This document shows, piece after piece, positions 1 through 5,197 of a stretch of 8,165 nucleotides of DNA; position 1 is the first letter of the stretch, and the number at the start of each line of letters is the position of its first letter. The notes under the pieces are model-generated. The model did no database searches. It was not told the DNA's origin and was given only the letters and a program-made list of their open reading frames with translations. The position numbers and the translations under genes were made by a program. The stretch is from assembly GCA_017610245.1 (NCBI GenBank), contig JAFCCK010000037.1, forward strand, positions 1 to 8,165, given 5' to 3'. This DNA comes from Candidatus Iainarchaeum sp. Lineage in GTDB: Archaea; Iainarchaeota; Iainarchaeia; Iainarchaeales; GCA-2688035.

Positions 1-94
1 AGTTTATTTGATAAAGAAAAATCTTGGGAAAGAAAAGAGGATGCTGAAAGCAGTGGGGAAATACGCGGCTGCTATGAAAAAGGCAACAAGATGA
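1..94 (+). CDS. C-terminal fragment of an unidentified protein (5' end outside window)
   Basis: Reading from base 2, an open frame runs from the window edge to a TGA at 92-94. It encodes about 30 residues ending in a Lys/Ala-rich helical tail (GKYAAAMKKATR). The tail-to-tail placement, only 5 nt from the stop codon of the next gene at 100, resembles the 1-nt convergent spacing seen between nnrD and guaA further along, which supports this being a real gene end. Another frame (from base 1) is also open through this stretch, but it continues into the antisense of the neighbouring gene and its composition looks less protein-like. No function can be assigned from so short a tail. Confidence is modest. 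Confidence 0.45.
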   Translation, partial: VYLIKKNLGKEKRMLKAVGKYAAAMKKATR

Positions 95-99
95 ATCCC

Positions 100-1752
100 T
101 TACTTCCCCTTTTCTCTAATTTTCCTTGCCTTTATTTTGGCGATTGTTTCCTCTAAGCGTGTTTGATATTCCAAAGCCCTCTTTTTATATTCCGTCTCGT
201 TTAATCTCCTTTTGTAATAATCAATTTCGATTCTGCGCAACAATTCGCGTAGCCTTACTTCTTCTTCTTTTAATTCACCAACTGTTTCCTCCCTCTTTTT
301 TCTTAATACCAAAAACCACACAATAAAAGTAAAAACTGCAAGCGCTATAACAATTGGAACTACCATAAAGAGTGGATCGGCCCCTTCAAAACCCAAAGGG
401 CCAAAACCAGGGATAATGCCACGTGGGACAAAATTTACTGTCCTAAAGTCGTTTTCCAATTCTATGCCCTCAACAGCAAACTCCAATTCGTGCCTGCCTT
501 CGCCCAAACTTAGTAAATCAAATTCCGCCACATACACTCCTTCTTTGGCATCCCAGACAAATTCAACAGGCGTATCATTTATTGTTCCGCTATACGAGCC
601 GCCCTGCAGCTTTAAATTACTGCCATACCAAAAATTAACTTTAACTACGTTTGCAATTTTATCCAGAGATTCCATTTCCGGTGGAAATCGCACGTCAAGA
701 TGTACAATATTTGCAATGTCGTGCTCTGTCATCTCGTAAACCGTAATTTCTTTGCCTGCAATTTCCGCAATAGCCAAAGCAACATAGCTGATTCGGTTCG
801 CTTCTTCCATTGAGGGAATTTTTTCCATGCATTCAAATCGTACTTTTTCTCCCTCTTCCTTTACCTTTTGGCACTCCCTTCTATCGGCTATATCCCTGTC
901 ATCAGTTAAATAAACTATTTCATTTTCTACCTCTGCCCCTTTCGTTAATTCAATAGCAAATGGTATTTCTAGATTATGAAACAATCTTTCATACACCTGC
1001 GGGCTCTTAATCCTTATTTTCAGCGAAGGATGCTCGTCATTTATTTTAAACTTTTTTTCTACTCCTCCCCCGCCATATCTCTCGATAGCTATGTCCATGA
1101 GCTCAAATTCCAATCTCTTGTCCATCTCTCTTAAGAAATCCTCGGTTAGTTCAATATGATAATTTAATTCTCCTATAAACGCACCGCTTTCATCTTCCTC
1201 TAAATCCAGGCTTTTCATTTCTCTACCAATCCTAAGAGTGGGTGTTCCCACATCCTCCAAAGGAAATCTTGAGCCATCCGGATAAAATACATCAATCTTA
1301 ATTTTTTCTATCGTCATCCCCAAATAGTAGGGCGGAGCCGGCACTAATGAAAAATCAACAGAAATAGAAAGGGGTTCAATTGAAATAATAACCAGTTCCT
1401 GTTCTTGCATATAGCCCCCGACAGTGTTTGCGCTTGCTGCAACCCTTATATAAAGACTGTTCCCTATCTCATACGTCAATTCCGTTTCCCCTACATAGTT
1501 GCCCTGTGCATTTTTTGTTAAACCAATTTTTTTTACTGATGTAGGGCTATCAGCTACATAAATCTCCACATTTTGATTCGTACTGCCGCTTGGAAAAGTT
1601 ACCTTAACCTCAATCTCAAGGATTTGACCTCTTTCATAAGTGATATCTTCACTCGGCTTCAAAATTTCAATTGTAATTCCATTATTTTGAGCAAGTGCAT
1701 GGGAGCCCAATAAAATAAAGCAAATCAGAACAAAGGAATATCTCAAATACAT
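100..1752 (-). CDS. Secreted, membrane-anchored multi-Ig-like-domain protein with cytoplasmic coiled-coil tail
   Basis: This 550-residue protein starts at ATG 1752-1750. Residues 1-21 form a signal peptide with a hydrophobic core and an ALA|Q cleavage-like site. About 435 outward-facing residues follow and look like four beta-rich, Ig-like modules (roughly 26-124, 128-225, 243-345 and 350-440). Recurring elements are a VTFPSGS / VFYPDGS strand-turn and later G-x-Y/F-x-G/A-E strands (QGNYVGE, SGAFIGE, EGVYVAE). C294 and C308 in module 3 could form a disulfide. One transmembrane helix (about 460-483) is followed by an RKKREE stop-transfer signal and a charged coiled coil (485-550). That tail contains a YYKRRLNETEYKKRALEY stretch resembling the SHOCT short C-terminal motif. 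The architecture is that of a type I surface protein; ligand and role are unknown. There is no SD, and a TATA-like box about 27 nt upstream of the ATG suggests leaderless translation. Confidence 0.85.
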   Translation of the reverse strand: MYLRYSFVLICFILLGSHALAQNNGITIEILKPSEDITYERGQILEIEVKVTFPSGSTNQNVEIYVADSPTSVKKIGLTKNAQGNYVGETELTYEIGNSLYIRVAASANTVGGYMQEQELVIISIEPLSISVDFSLVPAPPYYLGMTIEKIKIDVFYPDGSRFPLEDVGTPTLRIGREMKSLDLEEDESGAFIGELNYHIELTEDFLREMDKRLEFELMDIAIERYGGGGVEKKFKINDEHPSLKIRIKSPQVYERLFHNLEIPFAIELTKGAEVENEIVYLTDDRDIADRRECQKVKEEGEKVRFECMEKIPSMEEANRISYVALAIAEIAGKEITVYEMTEHDIANIVHLDVRFPPEMESLDKIANVVKVNFWYGSNLKLQGGSYSGTINDTPVEFVWDAKEGVYVAEFDLLSLGEGRHELEFAVEGIELENDFRTVNFVPRGIIPGFGPLGFEGADPLFMVVPIVIALAVFTFIVWFLVLRKKREETVGELKEEEVRLRELLRRIEIDYYKRRLNETEYKKRALEYQTRLEETIAKIKARKIREKGK

Positions 1753-1773
1753 GTAAGTAGAAAATAGCTATTC

Positions 1774-1786
1774 TAATTAATAAATT
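1774..1786 (-). promoter_or_regulatory. TATA-like promoter of the Ig-like surface protein gene
   Basis: On the minus strand the stretch reads ATTTATTAATTAG, centred about 27 nt upstream of ATG 1752 and preceded by a purine-rich GGAAAA that could serve as a BRE. This spacing puts the transcription start at or next to the ATG, and no SD is present, so a leaderless mRNA is inferred. Confidence 0.5.
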
Positions 1787-1870
1787 TTCCGTAATCCCTG
1801 CCTCAAAACAAACCCTTTAGCCTTATAATCCTATTTTGCTGCCAAAATAAAAAACCCAGTAAAATAAACA

Positions 1871-1882
1871 ATTTTTTATTCT
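1871..1882 (+). promoter_or_regulatory. Possible TATA element for the tRNA-Ala transcript
   Basis: An A/T-rich TTTTTTATT stretch lies about 25-33 nt upstream of the tRNA 5' end, the expected archaeal TATA position. The surrounding intergenic DNA is A/T-rich throughout, so the assignment is tentative. Apart from the two divergent promoters, nothing else was recognised in the 153 nt between the surface-protein start and the tRNA. Confidence 0.35.
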
Positions 1883-1905
1883 CTTTCATTTAGAATTCTC
1901 TTTAT

Positions 1906-2003
1906 GGGCCCTTCGTCTAGTGGCTAGGACACGACCTTCGCAAGTTTGCTGAAAGGCAAGCCGGTAAAGGTCGAGATCGCGGGTTCGACTCCCGCAGGGT
2001 CCA
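1906..2003 (+). tRNA. tRNA-Ala (anticodon CGC) with a 25-nt archaeal intron
   Basis: The full cloverleaf is visible. The acceptor is GGGCCCT (1906-1912) paired with AGGGTCC (1996-2002), with discriminator A73 at 2003 and no encoded CCA. The D arm is G10-T13 with an AGTGGCTA loop. The anticodon stem is CGACC (1932-1936) with GGTCG (1969-1973), the variable loop is AGATC, and the T arm is GCGGG-TTCGACT-CCCGC (1979-1995). After removal of 1943-1967 the anticodon loop is TTCGCAA, giving anticodon CGC for codon GCG. The acceptor carries G3:U70, the alanine identity pair recognised by AlaRS, and A73 also fits Ala. The D arm looks like that of tRNA-Glu, but anticodon and G3:U70 agree on Ala. Mature length is 73 nt before CCA addition. 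Confidence 0.93.
1943..1967 (+). other. Canonical 37/38 tRNA intron with bulge-helix-bulge splice motif
   Basis: The 25-nt insert sits between A37 (1942) and A38 (1968). Both splice sites lie in 3-nt bulges cut after the second base: CA|A at 1941-1943 and AA|A at 1966-1968. The central helix pairs TTCG (1937-1940) with CGGT (1962-1965). It has two G-C pairs, one T-G wobble and one T-T mismatch, so it is a slightly relaxed motif. The intron itself forms a 6-bp hairpin, GTTTGC (1944-1949) with GCAAGC (1956-1961), capped by TGAAAG. This is the substrate type of the archaeal tRNA splicing endonuclease. Confidence 0.88.
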
Positions 2004-2004
2004 A

Positions 2005-2084
2005 TGAACTTTTCTTTACATTGTGAAGCCAAAGCTTCACGATGCCCCACGGAACTTGGTTCCGCAAGGGAAAAGAAAAGTTCA
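2005..2084 (+). ncRNA. Candidate structured RNA (three-way junction) directly downstream of tRNA-Ala
   Basis: Eighty bases, separated from the tRNA discriminator by one A, form a compact three-way junction. The outer stem has 13 perfect pairs, TGAACTTTTCTTT (2005-2017) with AAAGAAAAGTTCA (2072-2084). Arm 1 has 11 pairs, CATTGTGAAGC (2019-2029) with GCTTCACGATG (2034-2044), including one G-T wobble and a CAAA loop. Arm 2 pairs CCC (2046-2048) with GGG (2068-2070), then an A/CAA internal loop, then CGGAAC (2050-2055) with GTTCCG (2059-2064) around TTG. Only A2018, C2045 and A2071 are unpaired at the junction. A T7 tract starts 12 nt later. It is probably cotranscribed with the tRNA and released by RNase Z-type cleavage. 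No C/D boxes are seen. An ACA does follow the outer stem (2084-2086), but the branched fold does not match H/ACA guides. Family and function are unknown; a DNA-level role for the nested palindrome is the main alternative. Confidence 0.55.
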
Positions 2085-2094
2085 CAAAAGAAAG

Positions 2095-2113
2095 CCTTTT
2101 TTTGTTATTTTTC
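2095..2113 (+). terminator. T-rich terminator after tRNA-Ala and the three-way-junction RNA
   Basis: A T7 run (2097-2103) followed by GTTATTTTT (2104-2112) lies 12 nt after the structured segment. Archaeal RNA polymerase terminates at such T-tracts without needing a hairpin, so this would end a tRNA-ncRNA transcript of about 200 nt before the promoter of the next gene. Confidence 0.5.
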
Positions 2114-2118
2114 TCAAC

Positions 2119-2134
2119 AGAAACCTTTTTATAT
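2119..2134 (+). promoter_or_regulatory. BRE/TATA promoter of the MscS-like membrane protein gene
   Basis: The stretch reads AGAAACC followed by TTTTTATAT (2126-2134), a good archaeal BRE plus TATA box. The predicted transcription start is about 2155-2161, giving a leader of roughly 55-60 nt before the TTG start. That is unlike the other main genes in the window, which appear leaderless. Confidence 0.6.
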
Positions 2135-2160
2135 GGGAAATCCCTCTTATTATCAAATTT

Positions 2161-2190
2161 ATGTTTAATCCAATTAGATTTGGAAGGTGA
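2161..2190 (+). CDS. Possible 9-codon leader peptide ORF (MFNPIRFGR)
   Basis: An ATG at 2161 opens a nine-codon frame ending at TGA 2188-2190. It lies about 31 nt from the TATA centre, close to where a leaderless start would be placed by comparison with the other genes here. It is in frame with the downstream gene but separated from it by the stop codon, and the strong SD of that gene begins 10 nt after the stop. This may be a short leader that couples or tunes translation, or simply a chance ORF; nothing beyond position supports it. Confidence 0.2.
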   Translation: MFNPIRFGR

Positions 2191-2200
2191 AACAAGGATA

Positions 2201-2208
2201 GGAGGTGA
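2201..2208 (+). promoter_or_regulatory. Strong Shine-Dalgarno (GGAGGTGA) that fixes a TTG start
   Basis: GGAGGTGA is an extended match to the 3' end of 16S rRNA and sits 6 nt before the TTG at 2215. It decides the start codon: the in-frame ATG at 2161 is cut off by a TGA at 2188-2190. Confidence 0.8.
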
Positions 2209-2214
2209 ACGGCA

Positions 2215-2925
2215 TTGGTTAATTTCGCAAATCTTACAGGGGTTCCATTAGTAGATGTGTGGCTTTCAGCCATAATTACAGGGGTCATTGCTGCAATAGT
2301 TCTAGCAATCTCTTTCGGAATTGGTTTCTACGTTGCAAAAGCCATAAACACAGCGATCAAGAAGGCTCTCGAGGCAGCAAAGTTAGAGCAATGGATTGAC
2401 GACCACAACCTCGGAAGCGCTTTGCTTGGCTTCAGGGTTACCCAGATTATAACGGTTTGGCTAAAGGCCTTTGTGATTGTAGCGGCATTGGGCTTTGGAT
2501 TCTCGGCAGTAGAGAGCTATCTTGGAACAGATTTGTTTGTGACAAGGCAAATAATTCTTCCATTCAAAGATTACTTGCTTGGAATAGCCAGTTCAGTGAT
2601 TGTCGTTGCGGGAGCACTCTTCATTGGAAAGTACGTCAGCAATAACATTAAGAGGGGCAAGTTTGTTTTCAGTGAACATATCGCATTGGCAATCTATGGA
2701 ATAGTGGCTTACTTTGCACTGGTAGCTACCTTGGAGTCTTTCCTAGGACTTCCAGGAAAAGAGATAGCAGCCCTCATGAAGGACATTCTGATGGCCTTTG
2801 TGTATGCGATAGCAGCAATCATAGCACTGGCTTTCGGTCTTGGGCTTAAGGACGCAGTTTCAAAAGCAGCAGTGAAGAATCAGACAGCGATCGAAAGATA
2901 CATCACAAAACTAGGAAAGAAGTAA
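2215..2925 (+). CDS. Five-helix membrane protein with MscS-like conserved TM helix
   Basis: This 236-residue integral membrane protein starts at TTG 2215, set by the SD at 2201-2208. Hydrophobic helices lie at about 18-42, 78-99, 119-141, 156-177 and 188-210. The last continues into LAFGLGLKDAVSKAA (205-219), which resembles the glycine-spaced pore-lining helix of MscS and the 'conserved TM helix' repeat (PF05552) of small mechanosensitive-channel-like proteins. An earlier helix-loop (GFGFSAVES, 93-101) may be a second, degenerate copy. The beta-domain and alpha/beta vestibule that follow the pore helix in true MscS channels are missing: the chain ends after a short amphipathic, basic tail (KNQTAIERYITKLGKK). 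A role in membrane tension sensing or ion flux is an inference from the motif. T-rich sequence follows the stop. Confidence 0.82.
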   Translation: MVNFANLTGVPLVDVWLSAIITGVIAAIVLAISFGIGFYVAKAINTAIKKALEAAKLEQWIDDHNLGSALLGFRVTQIITVWLKAFVIVAALGFGFSAVESYLGTDLFVTRQIILPFKDYLLGIASSVIVVAGALFIGKYVSNNIKRGKFVFSEHIALAIYGIVAYFALVATLESFLGLPGKEIAALMKDILMAFVYAIAAIIALAFGLGLKDAVSKAAVKNQTAIERYITKLGKK

Positions 2926-2930
2926 CCTCA

Positions 2931-2970
2931 CTCCTTTCCTTTTCTTCTTCTTATTTTTTGTTTATTTGCT
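2931..2970 (+). terminator. Pyrimidine/T-rich terminator of the MscS-like gene
   Basis: Several T-rich clusters follow the stop codon, including TTTTTTG near 2953-2960. This is typical of archaeal intrinsic termination. Confidence 0.4.
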
Positions 2971-2971
2971 T

Positions 2972-2995
2972 AATTGCAAATCCGGATAATCAATT
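2972..2995. repeat. Interrupted palindrome between convergent gene ends
   Basis: AATTG (2972-2976) and CAATT (2991-2995) flank the perfect 8-bp palindrome ATCCGGAT (2980-2987) symmetrically, with 3-nt spacers on each side. The element lies between the 3' ends of the MscS-like gene and the small minus-strand ORF. It could assist bidirectional termination or bind a dimeric protein; only the symmetry is observed. Confidence 0.3.
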
Positions 2996-2998
2996 TTT

Positions 2999-3193
2999 CT
3001 AGTTCAATTCGCACTTTTCTGGATTTTTCCGCCTGAAGCCAAAGGGAAACGGTATTGTCTTCTTATTAATAGTAACAGTTTTATATACAAGCTCAAATTC
3101 ATTCGGCACCCAGTACCATTGGCCATCAACATACATAAAGCGCCCTTTCCTTTGTCCAGGGCCGCTGCTCTCTTTCCTGCCGTTTTTTTCCAA
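2999..3193 (-). CDS. Small aromatic-rich hypothetical protein
   Basis: A 64-codon ORF starts at TTG 3193, with an AGGTG SD-like motif 5 nt upstream on the minus strand, and ends with TAG at 2999. The N-terminus is short, polar and basic (residues 1-18). It is followed by a compact aromatic core, FMYVDGQWYWVPNEFELVY (19-37), then TVTINKKTIPFPFGFRRK, suggesting a small beta-rich fold. An internal ATG at 3136 (residue 20), preceded by a GGAAAGG stretch, is an alternative start giving a 45-residue product. It lies 51 nt downstream of the glycosidase-like gene on the same strand and may be cotranscribed, although A/T-rich elements upstream could give it its own promoter. I do not recognise the family. 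A shifted overlapping frame is open over nearly the same interval but lacks an SD and has a less protein-like composition. Confidence 0.5.
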   Translation of the reverse strand: MEKNGRKESSGPGQRKGRFMYVDGQWYWVPNEFELVYKTVTINKKTIPFPFGFRRKNPEKCELN

Positions 3194-3244
3194 GGAAACA
3201 CCTGCAAAAAGACGATTTTTTAAGGAGAAATAAAAGAAAGAAGA

Positions 3245-4348
3245 TTAGTTTTTTATTCCTTTGCCTGAAATTTCCCGAACTGCTTTGACAAAAAGCCCAG
3301 AGCTCCAGGCAAAGAAGGGCTCTGAGCGCAAAAACAGCGAATTCACAGGCTTTCCATCCAAAAAAACCTCATGCACTGAACCATTGCTGTTTATTATGGA
3401 GGCTATCTTCTTCAGCTCCTCCTTTGCATCTTTTCGCCAGCCAATTTTGTCCAAGGCAATCGCATTCAGGCAGCCAAGCCACAACCAACTACTCCCATTG
3501 TGGTAGTGGTAGGCATCCAGTGGAAAAAGCCCAGGGGGAATTCTCCAAAAAGGGTAGAGCGGATAGTTTAACTGCAAGGGCACCTTGTTCAGCTGGTGCT
3601 GTTTTATCTTGTTCTCAATCATCTGGCTTTGCATGTTGTCGGCTAAGCCAAACATTATGGCCAAAACATTTCCATCTGTTGAAAAGCTGTCGTGTCTTAC
3701 ATAGCCGATCCAATCAAAGTAATAGTTTCCCTGCCAGAAAGAGCTGTTAATCTTCTCCTTTAACGCAGCGGCAAGCCTGCCGTACCGCACCCCCACCTCA
3801 TATTTATTCAATGCCTTGCAAATCTCCACAAAGTCGAGCAGTGCTTTGTAGTAAAGGCAGTTGGAATACAGTACCTTTCCACTCTTTAAAACTGTTTCCT
3901 CCCATGAGCCAAAGAAACGTTCCTCCAAAAGCCCATCCTTGTCTTTGTCCTGTTCGCGCAGCCATTCAATCGCTTTTCTTGTTTTGTCAAAATGCTTGAG
4001 CAAAAACTGCTTATCGCGAGATTTCTCAAAATAATCCTTTAAAGCAATCACGAGCAGGGCGTTCCCATCAAGCGGCTCTGTTACAACCCTATGGTAGTGG
4101 GGCTTCAGCTTTGTCGTGATGCGGTGCGGTATAAGCCCATCATTTCTCTGCATTCCCAAGAACAATTCAATCGATTTCCAGGAAGCGGAGAATTCCCCCA
4201 AACTGTTTGCTCCAAGCGAGGCAAAGAAGCTGTCGCGGGCCTTGTAAAAATTTAGCTTTCTCCTCCCCGCAAGGATACCGTGCTCGGCAAAGCATCTCCG
4301 CAAATCATTCACGGCTATTTCAAAAGCGTTGCTAACAACAGCGTGCAT
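3245..4348 (-). CDS. Amylo-alpha-1,6-glucosidase (GDE_C)-like six-hairpin glycosidase
   Basis: This 367-residue cytoplasmic protein (no signal peptide) has the motif series of the glycogen-debranching-enzyme C-terminal domain, an (alpha/alpha)6 barrel. ARDSFFAS (37-44) corresponds to the family's RDT-type entry motif, GMQRNDGLIPHR (65-76) to its 'DGLIPNR' turn, and DKDGLLEE...GSWEE (136-151) to the catalytic-acid segment, with E150 or E151 the likely acid. YSNCLYYKALL (161-171) follows. The C-terminal VHEVFLDGKP (325-334) with FFAWSSGLF (345-353) parallels the family's 'EIFDG...AWS' region, making E327 the likely base. Only the barrel is present: no glucanotransferase half and no N-terminal beta-sandwich. 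The likely role is trimming alpha-linked glucans or oligosaccharides; the exact bond is uncertain, and GH15 or GH100-like activity is possible. ATG 4348 is preferred over the in-frame TTG 4357 because a TATA-like box lies about 27 nt upstream of the ATG and no SD is present. Confidence 0.75.
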   Translation of the reverse strand: MHAVVSNAFEIAVNDLRRCFAEHGILAGRRKLNFYKARDSFFASLGANSLGEFSASWKSIELFLGMQRNDGLIPHRITTKLKPHYHRVVTEPLDGNALLVIALKDYFEKSRDKQFLLKHFDKTRKAIEWLREQDKDKDGLLEERFFGSWEETVLKSGKVLYSNCLYYKALLDFVEICKALNKYEVGVRYGRLAAALKEKINSSFWQGNYYFDWIGYVRHDSFSTDGNVLAIMFGLADNMQSQMIENKIKQHQLNKVPLQLNYPLYPFWRIPPGLFPLDAYHYHNGSSWLWLGCLNAIALDKIGWRKDAKEELKKIASIINSNGSVHEVFLDGKPVNSLFLRSEPFFAWSSGLFVKAVREISGKGIKN

Positions 4349-4392
4349 GGCAATCAATTAATATTTATTTGTTTTTAACAAACTTAAAGTAT
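4349..4392. promoter_or_regulatory. 44-bp bidirectional promoter between glycosidase-like gene and nnrD
   Basis: The two predicted ATG codons (4348 on the minus strand, 4393 on the plus strand) are 44 bp apart and point away from each other. ATATTTATT (4361-4369) lies about 28 nt upstream of the plus-strand ATG. TTAAAAAC, read on the minus strand (4372-4379), lies about 27 nt upstream of the minus-strand ATG. No SD is seen on either side. The two TATA elements are nearly adjacent and so close that TBP/TFB occupancy for the two genes may be mutually exclusive. Confidence 0.5.
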
Positions 4393-5196
4393 ATGGTTTC
4401 CCTGAAATGCACCAAAGTAACGAAAAGCATCTTCAAAAAAATCAAAAAGCCCGCAGAGGGCAGCCACAAATACCAGAACGGCCTTGTGCTGGTGGTAGCA
4501 GGCAGCAAACAATACCATGGCAGTTTGGTGTTTGCAGCAGTAACAGCATCACGCATTGCTGACCTCATCTTCATCTGCACAGCGCGTGAGAATTTCACGA
4601 TTGTTAAAAAATACTCCCCAACATTCATCGTGCATCCATACTCCGCAGCTAAAAAGATGGCAGAGATGGCCGATTCCATATTGCTCGGTCCCGGGATTGA
4701 GAAAAGCAAGGCAATGAAGAAGCTTGTAATAGAGTTGGTAGCGAAAAACAGGAGCAAGAAGATTGTGCTCGATGCAACAGCCCTTCGTTTAATTCCGGCA
4801 AGCAAGCTGCACTCCAATTGTGTTGTAACGCCGCATGCAAAGGAATTCCGCACACTCTTCAAAATGCCACCCACAAAAGAAAATGTTGTGAAAGCAGCAA
4901 AGAGATGCGGCTGTATTGTTGCCCTCAAGGGAGCAGTGGATTACATAAGCGACGGAAAAAAGCTCTATTGCAATTACACTGGAAACGAGGGCATGACAAA
5001 GGGCGGCACAGGCGACACGCTTGCTGGGCTTATTGCAGGCTTTGCTTCCCAAAGCCCGCTGTTTGAAAGCACTTTAGCAGCGCACTACCTCAACGGCTAT
5101 GCCGGCGACCTCTTGAAAGAGGAAAGGGGCACCATGTTCAGTGCAGAGGATTTGATGGAAGAGCTGCCCAAAGCCTTCAAAAAATTAGTGAAATGA
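4393..5196 (+). CDS. nnrD: ADP/ATP-dependent NAD(P)H-hydrate dehydratase (YjeF C-terminal domain)
   Basis: This enzyme dehydrates damaged NADHX/NADPHX back to NAD(P)H using a nucleotide phosphate donor, in the cytoplasm. The 267-residue protein is the ribokinase-like carbohydrate-kinase domain alone. Motifs in order are GSKQYHG (37-43; family GS..Y.GA), LGPGI (98-102), LDATAL (126-131), TPHAKEF (146-152), LKG (178-180) and GNEGMTKGGTGDTLAG (197-212). The last contains the GGTGD signature whose D208 should be the catalytic base. The N-terminal epimerase domain (NnrE) found fused in bacterial YjeF and some archaeal proteins is absent, so an epimerase must be encoded elsewhere or missing. ATG 4393 is preferred over the in-frame TTG 4369, which falls inside the promoter. 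The gene converges on guaA with a 1-nt gap, so no terminator can lie between the two stop codons. Confidence 0.9.
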   Translation: MVSLKCTKVTKSIFKKIKKPAEGSHKYQNGLVLVVAGSKQYHGSLVFAAVTASRIADLIFICTARENFTIVKKYSPTFIVHPYSAAKKMAEMADSILLGPGIEKSKAMKKLVIELVAKNRSKKIVLDATALRLIPASKLHSNCVVTPHAKEFRTLFKMPPTKENVVKAAKRCGCIVALKGAVDYISDGKKLYCNYTGNEGMTKGGTGDTLAGLIAGFASQSPLFESTLAAHYLNGYAGDLLKEERGTMFSAEDLMEELPKAFKKLVK

Positions 5197-5197
5197 T

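Noticed and set aside
1906..2003. Assignment of the tRNA to Glu, or to Arg with a TCG anticodon
   Set aside because: The D arm resembles tRNA-Glu, and a one-base register shift would read TCG. The 5-bp anticodon stem CGACC/GGTCG, the BHB geometry, the mature loop TTCGCAA and the G3:U70 pair all agree on Ala(CGC).
2005..2084. Miniature transposon with 13-bp terminal inverted repeats
   Set aside because: The inverted ends are there, but I see no target-site duplication and no second copy in the window, and two additional internal hairpins fit an RNA fold better. It is kept as an alternative only.
2005..2086. H/ACA or C/D box guide RNA
   Set aside because: An ACA follows the outer stem (2084-2086), but the interior is a branched three-way junction without a pseudouridylation pocket or kink-turn, and no C or D box is present.
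2042..2251. 69-codon plus-strand ORF overlapping the structured segment and the MscS-like start
   Set aside because: It crosses the palindromes, the T7 tract, the TATA box and the SD of the next gene, and the peptide is low-complexity. It is a chance ORF.
3004..3207. 67-codon minus-strand ORF in a frame shifted from the small aromatic protein
   Set aside because: It has no SD at its TTG, its lysine/leucine-run composition is not protein-like, and it is mutually exclusive with the better-supported 2999-3193 frame.
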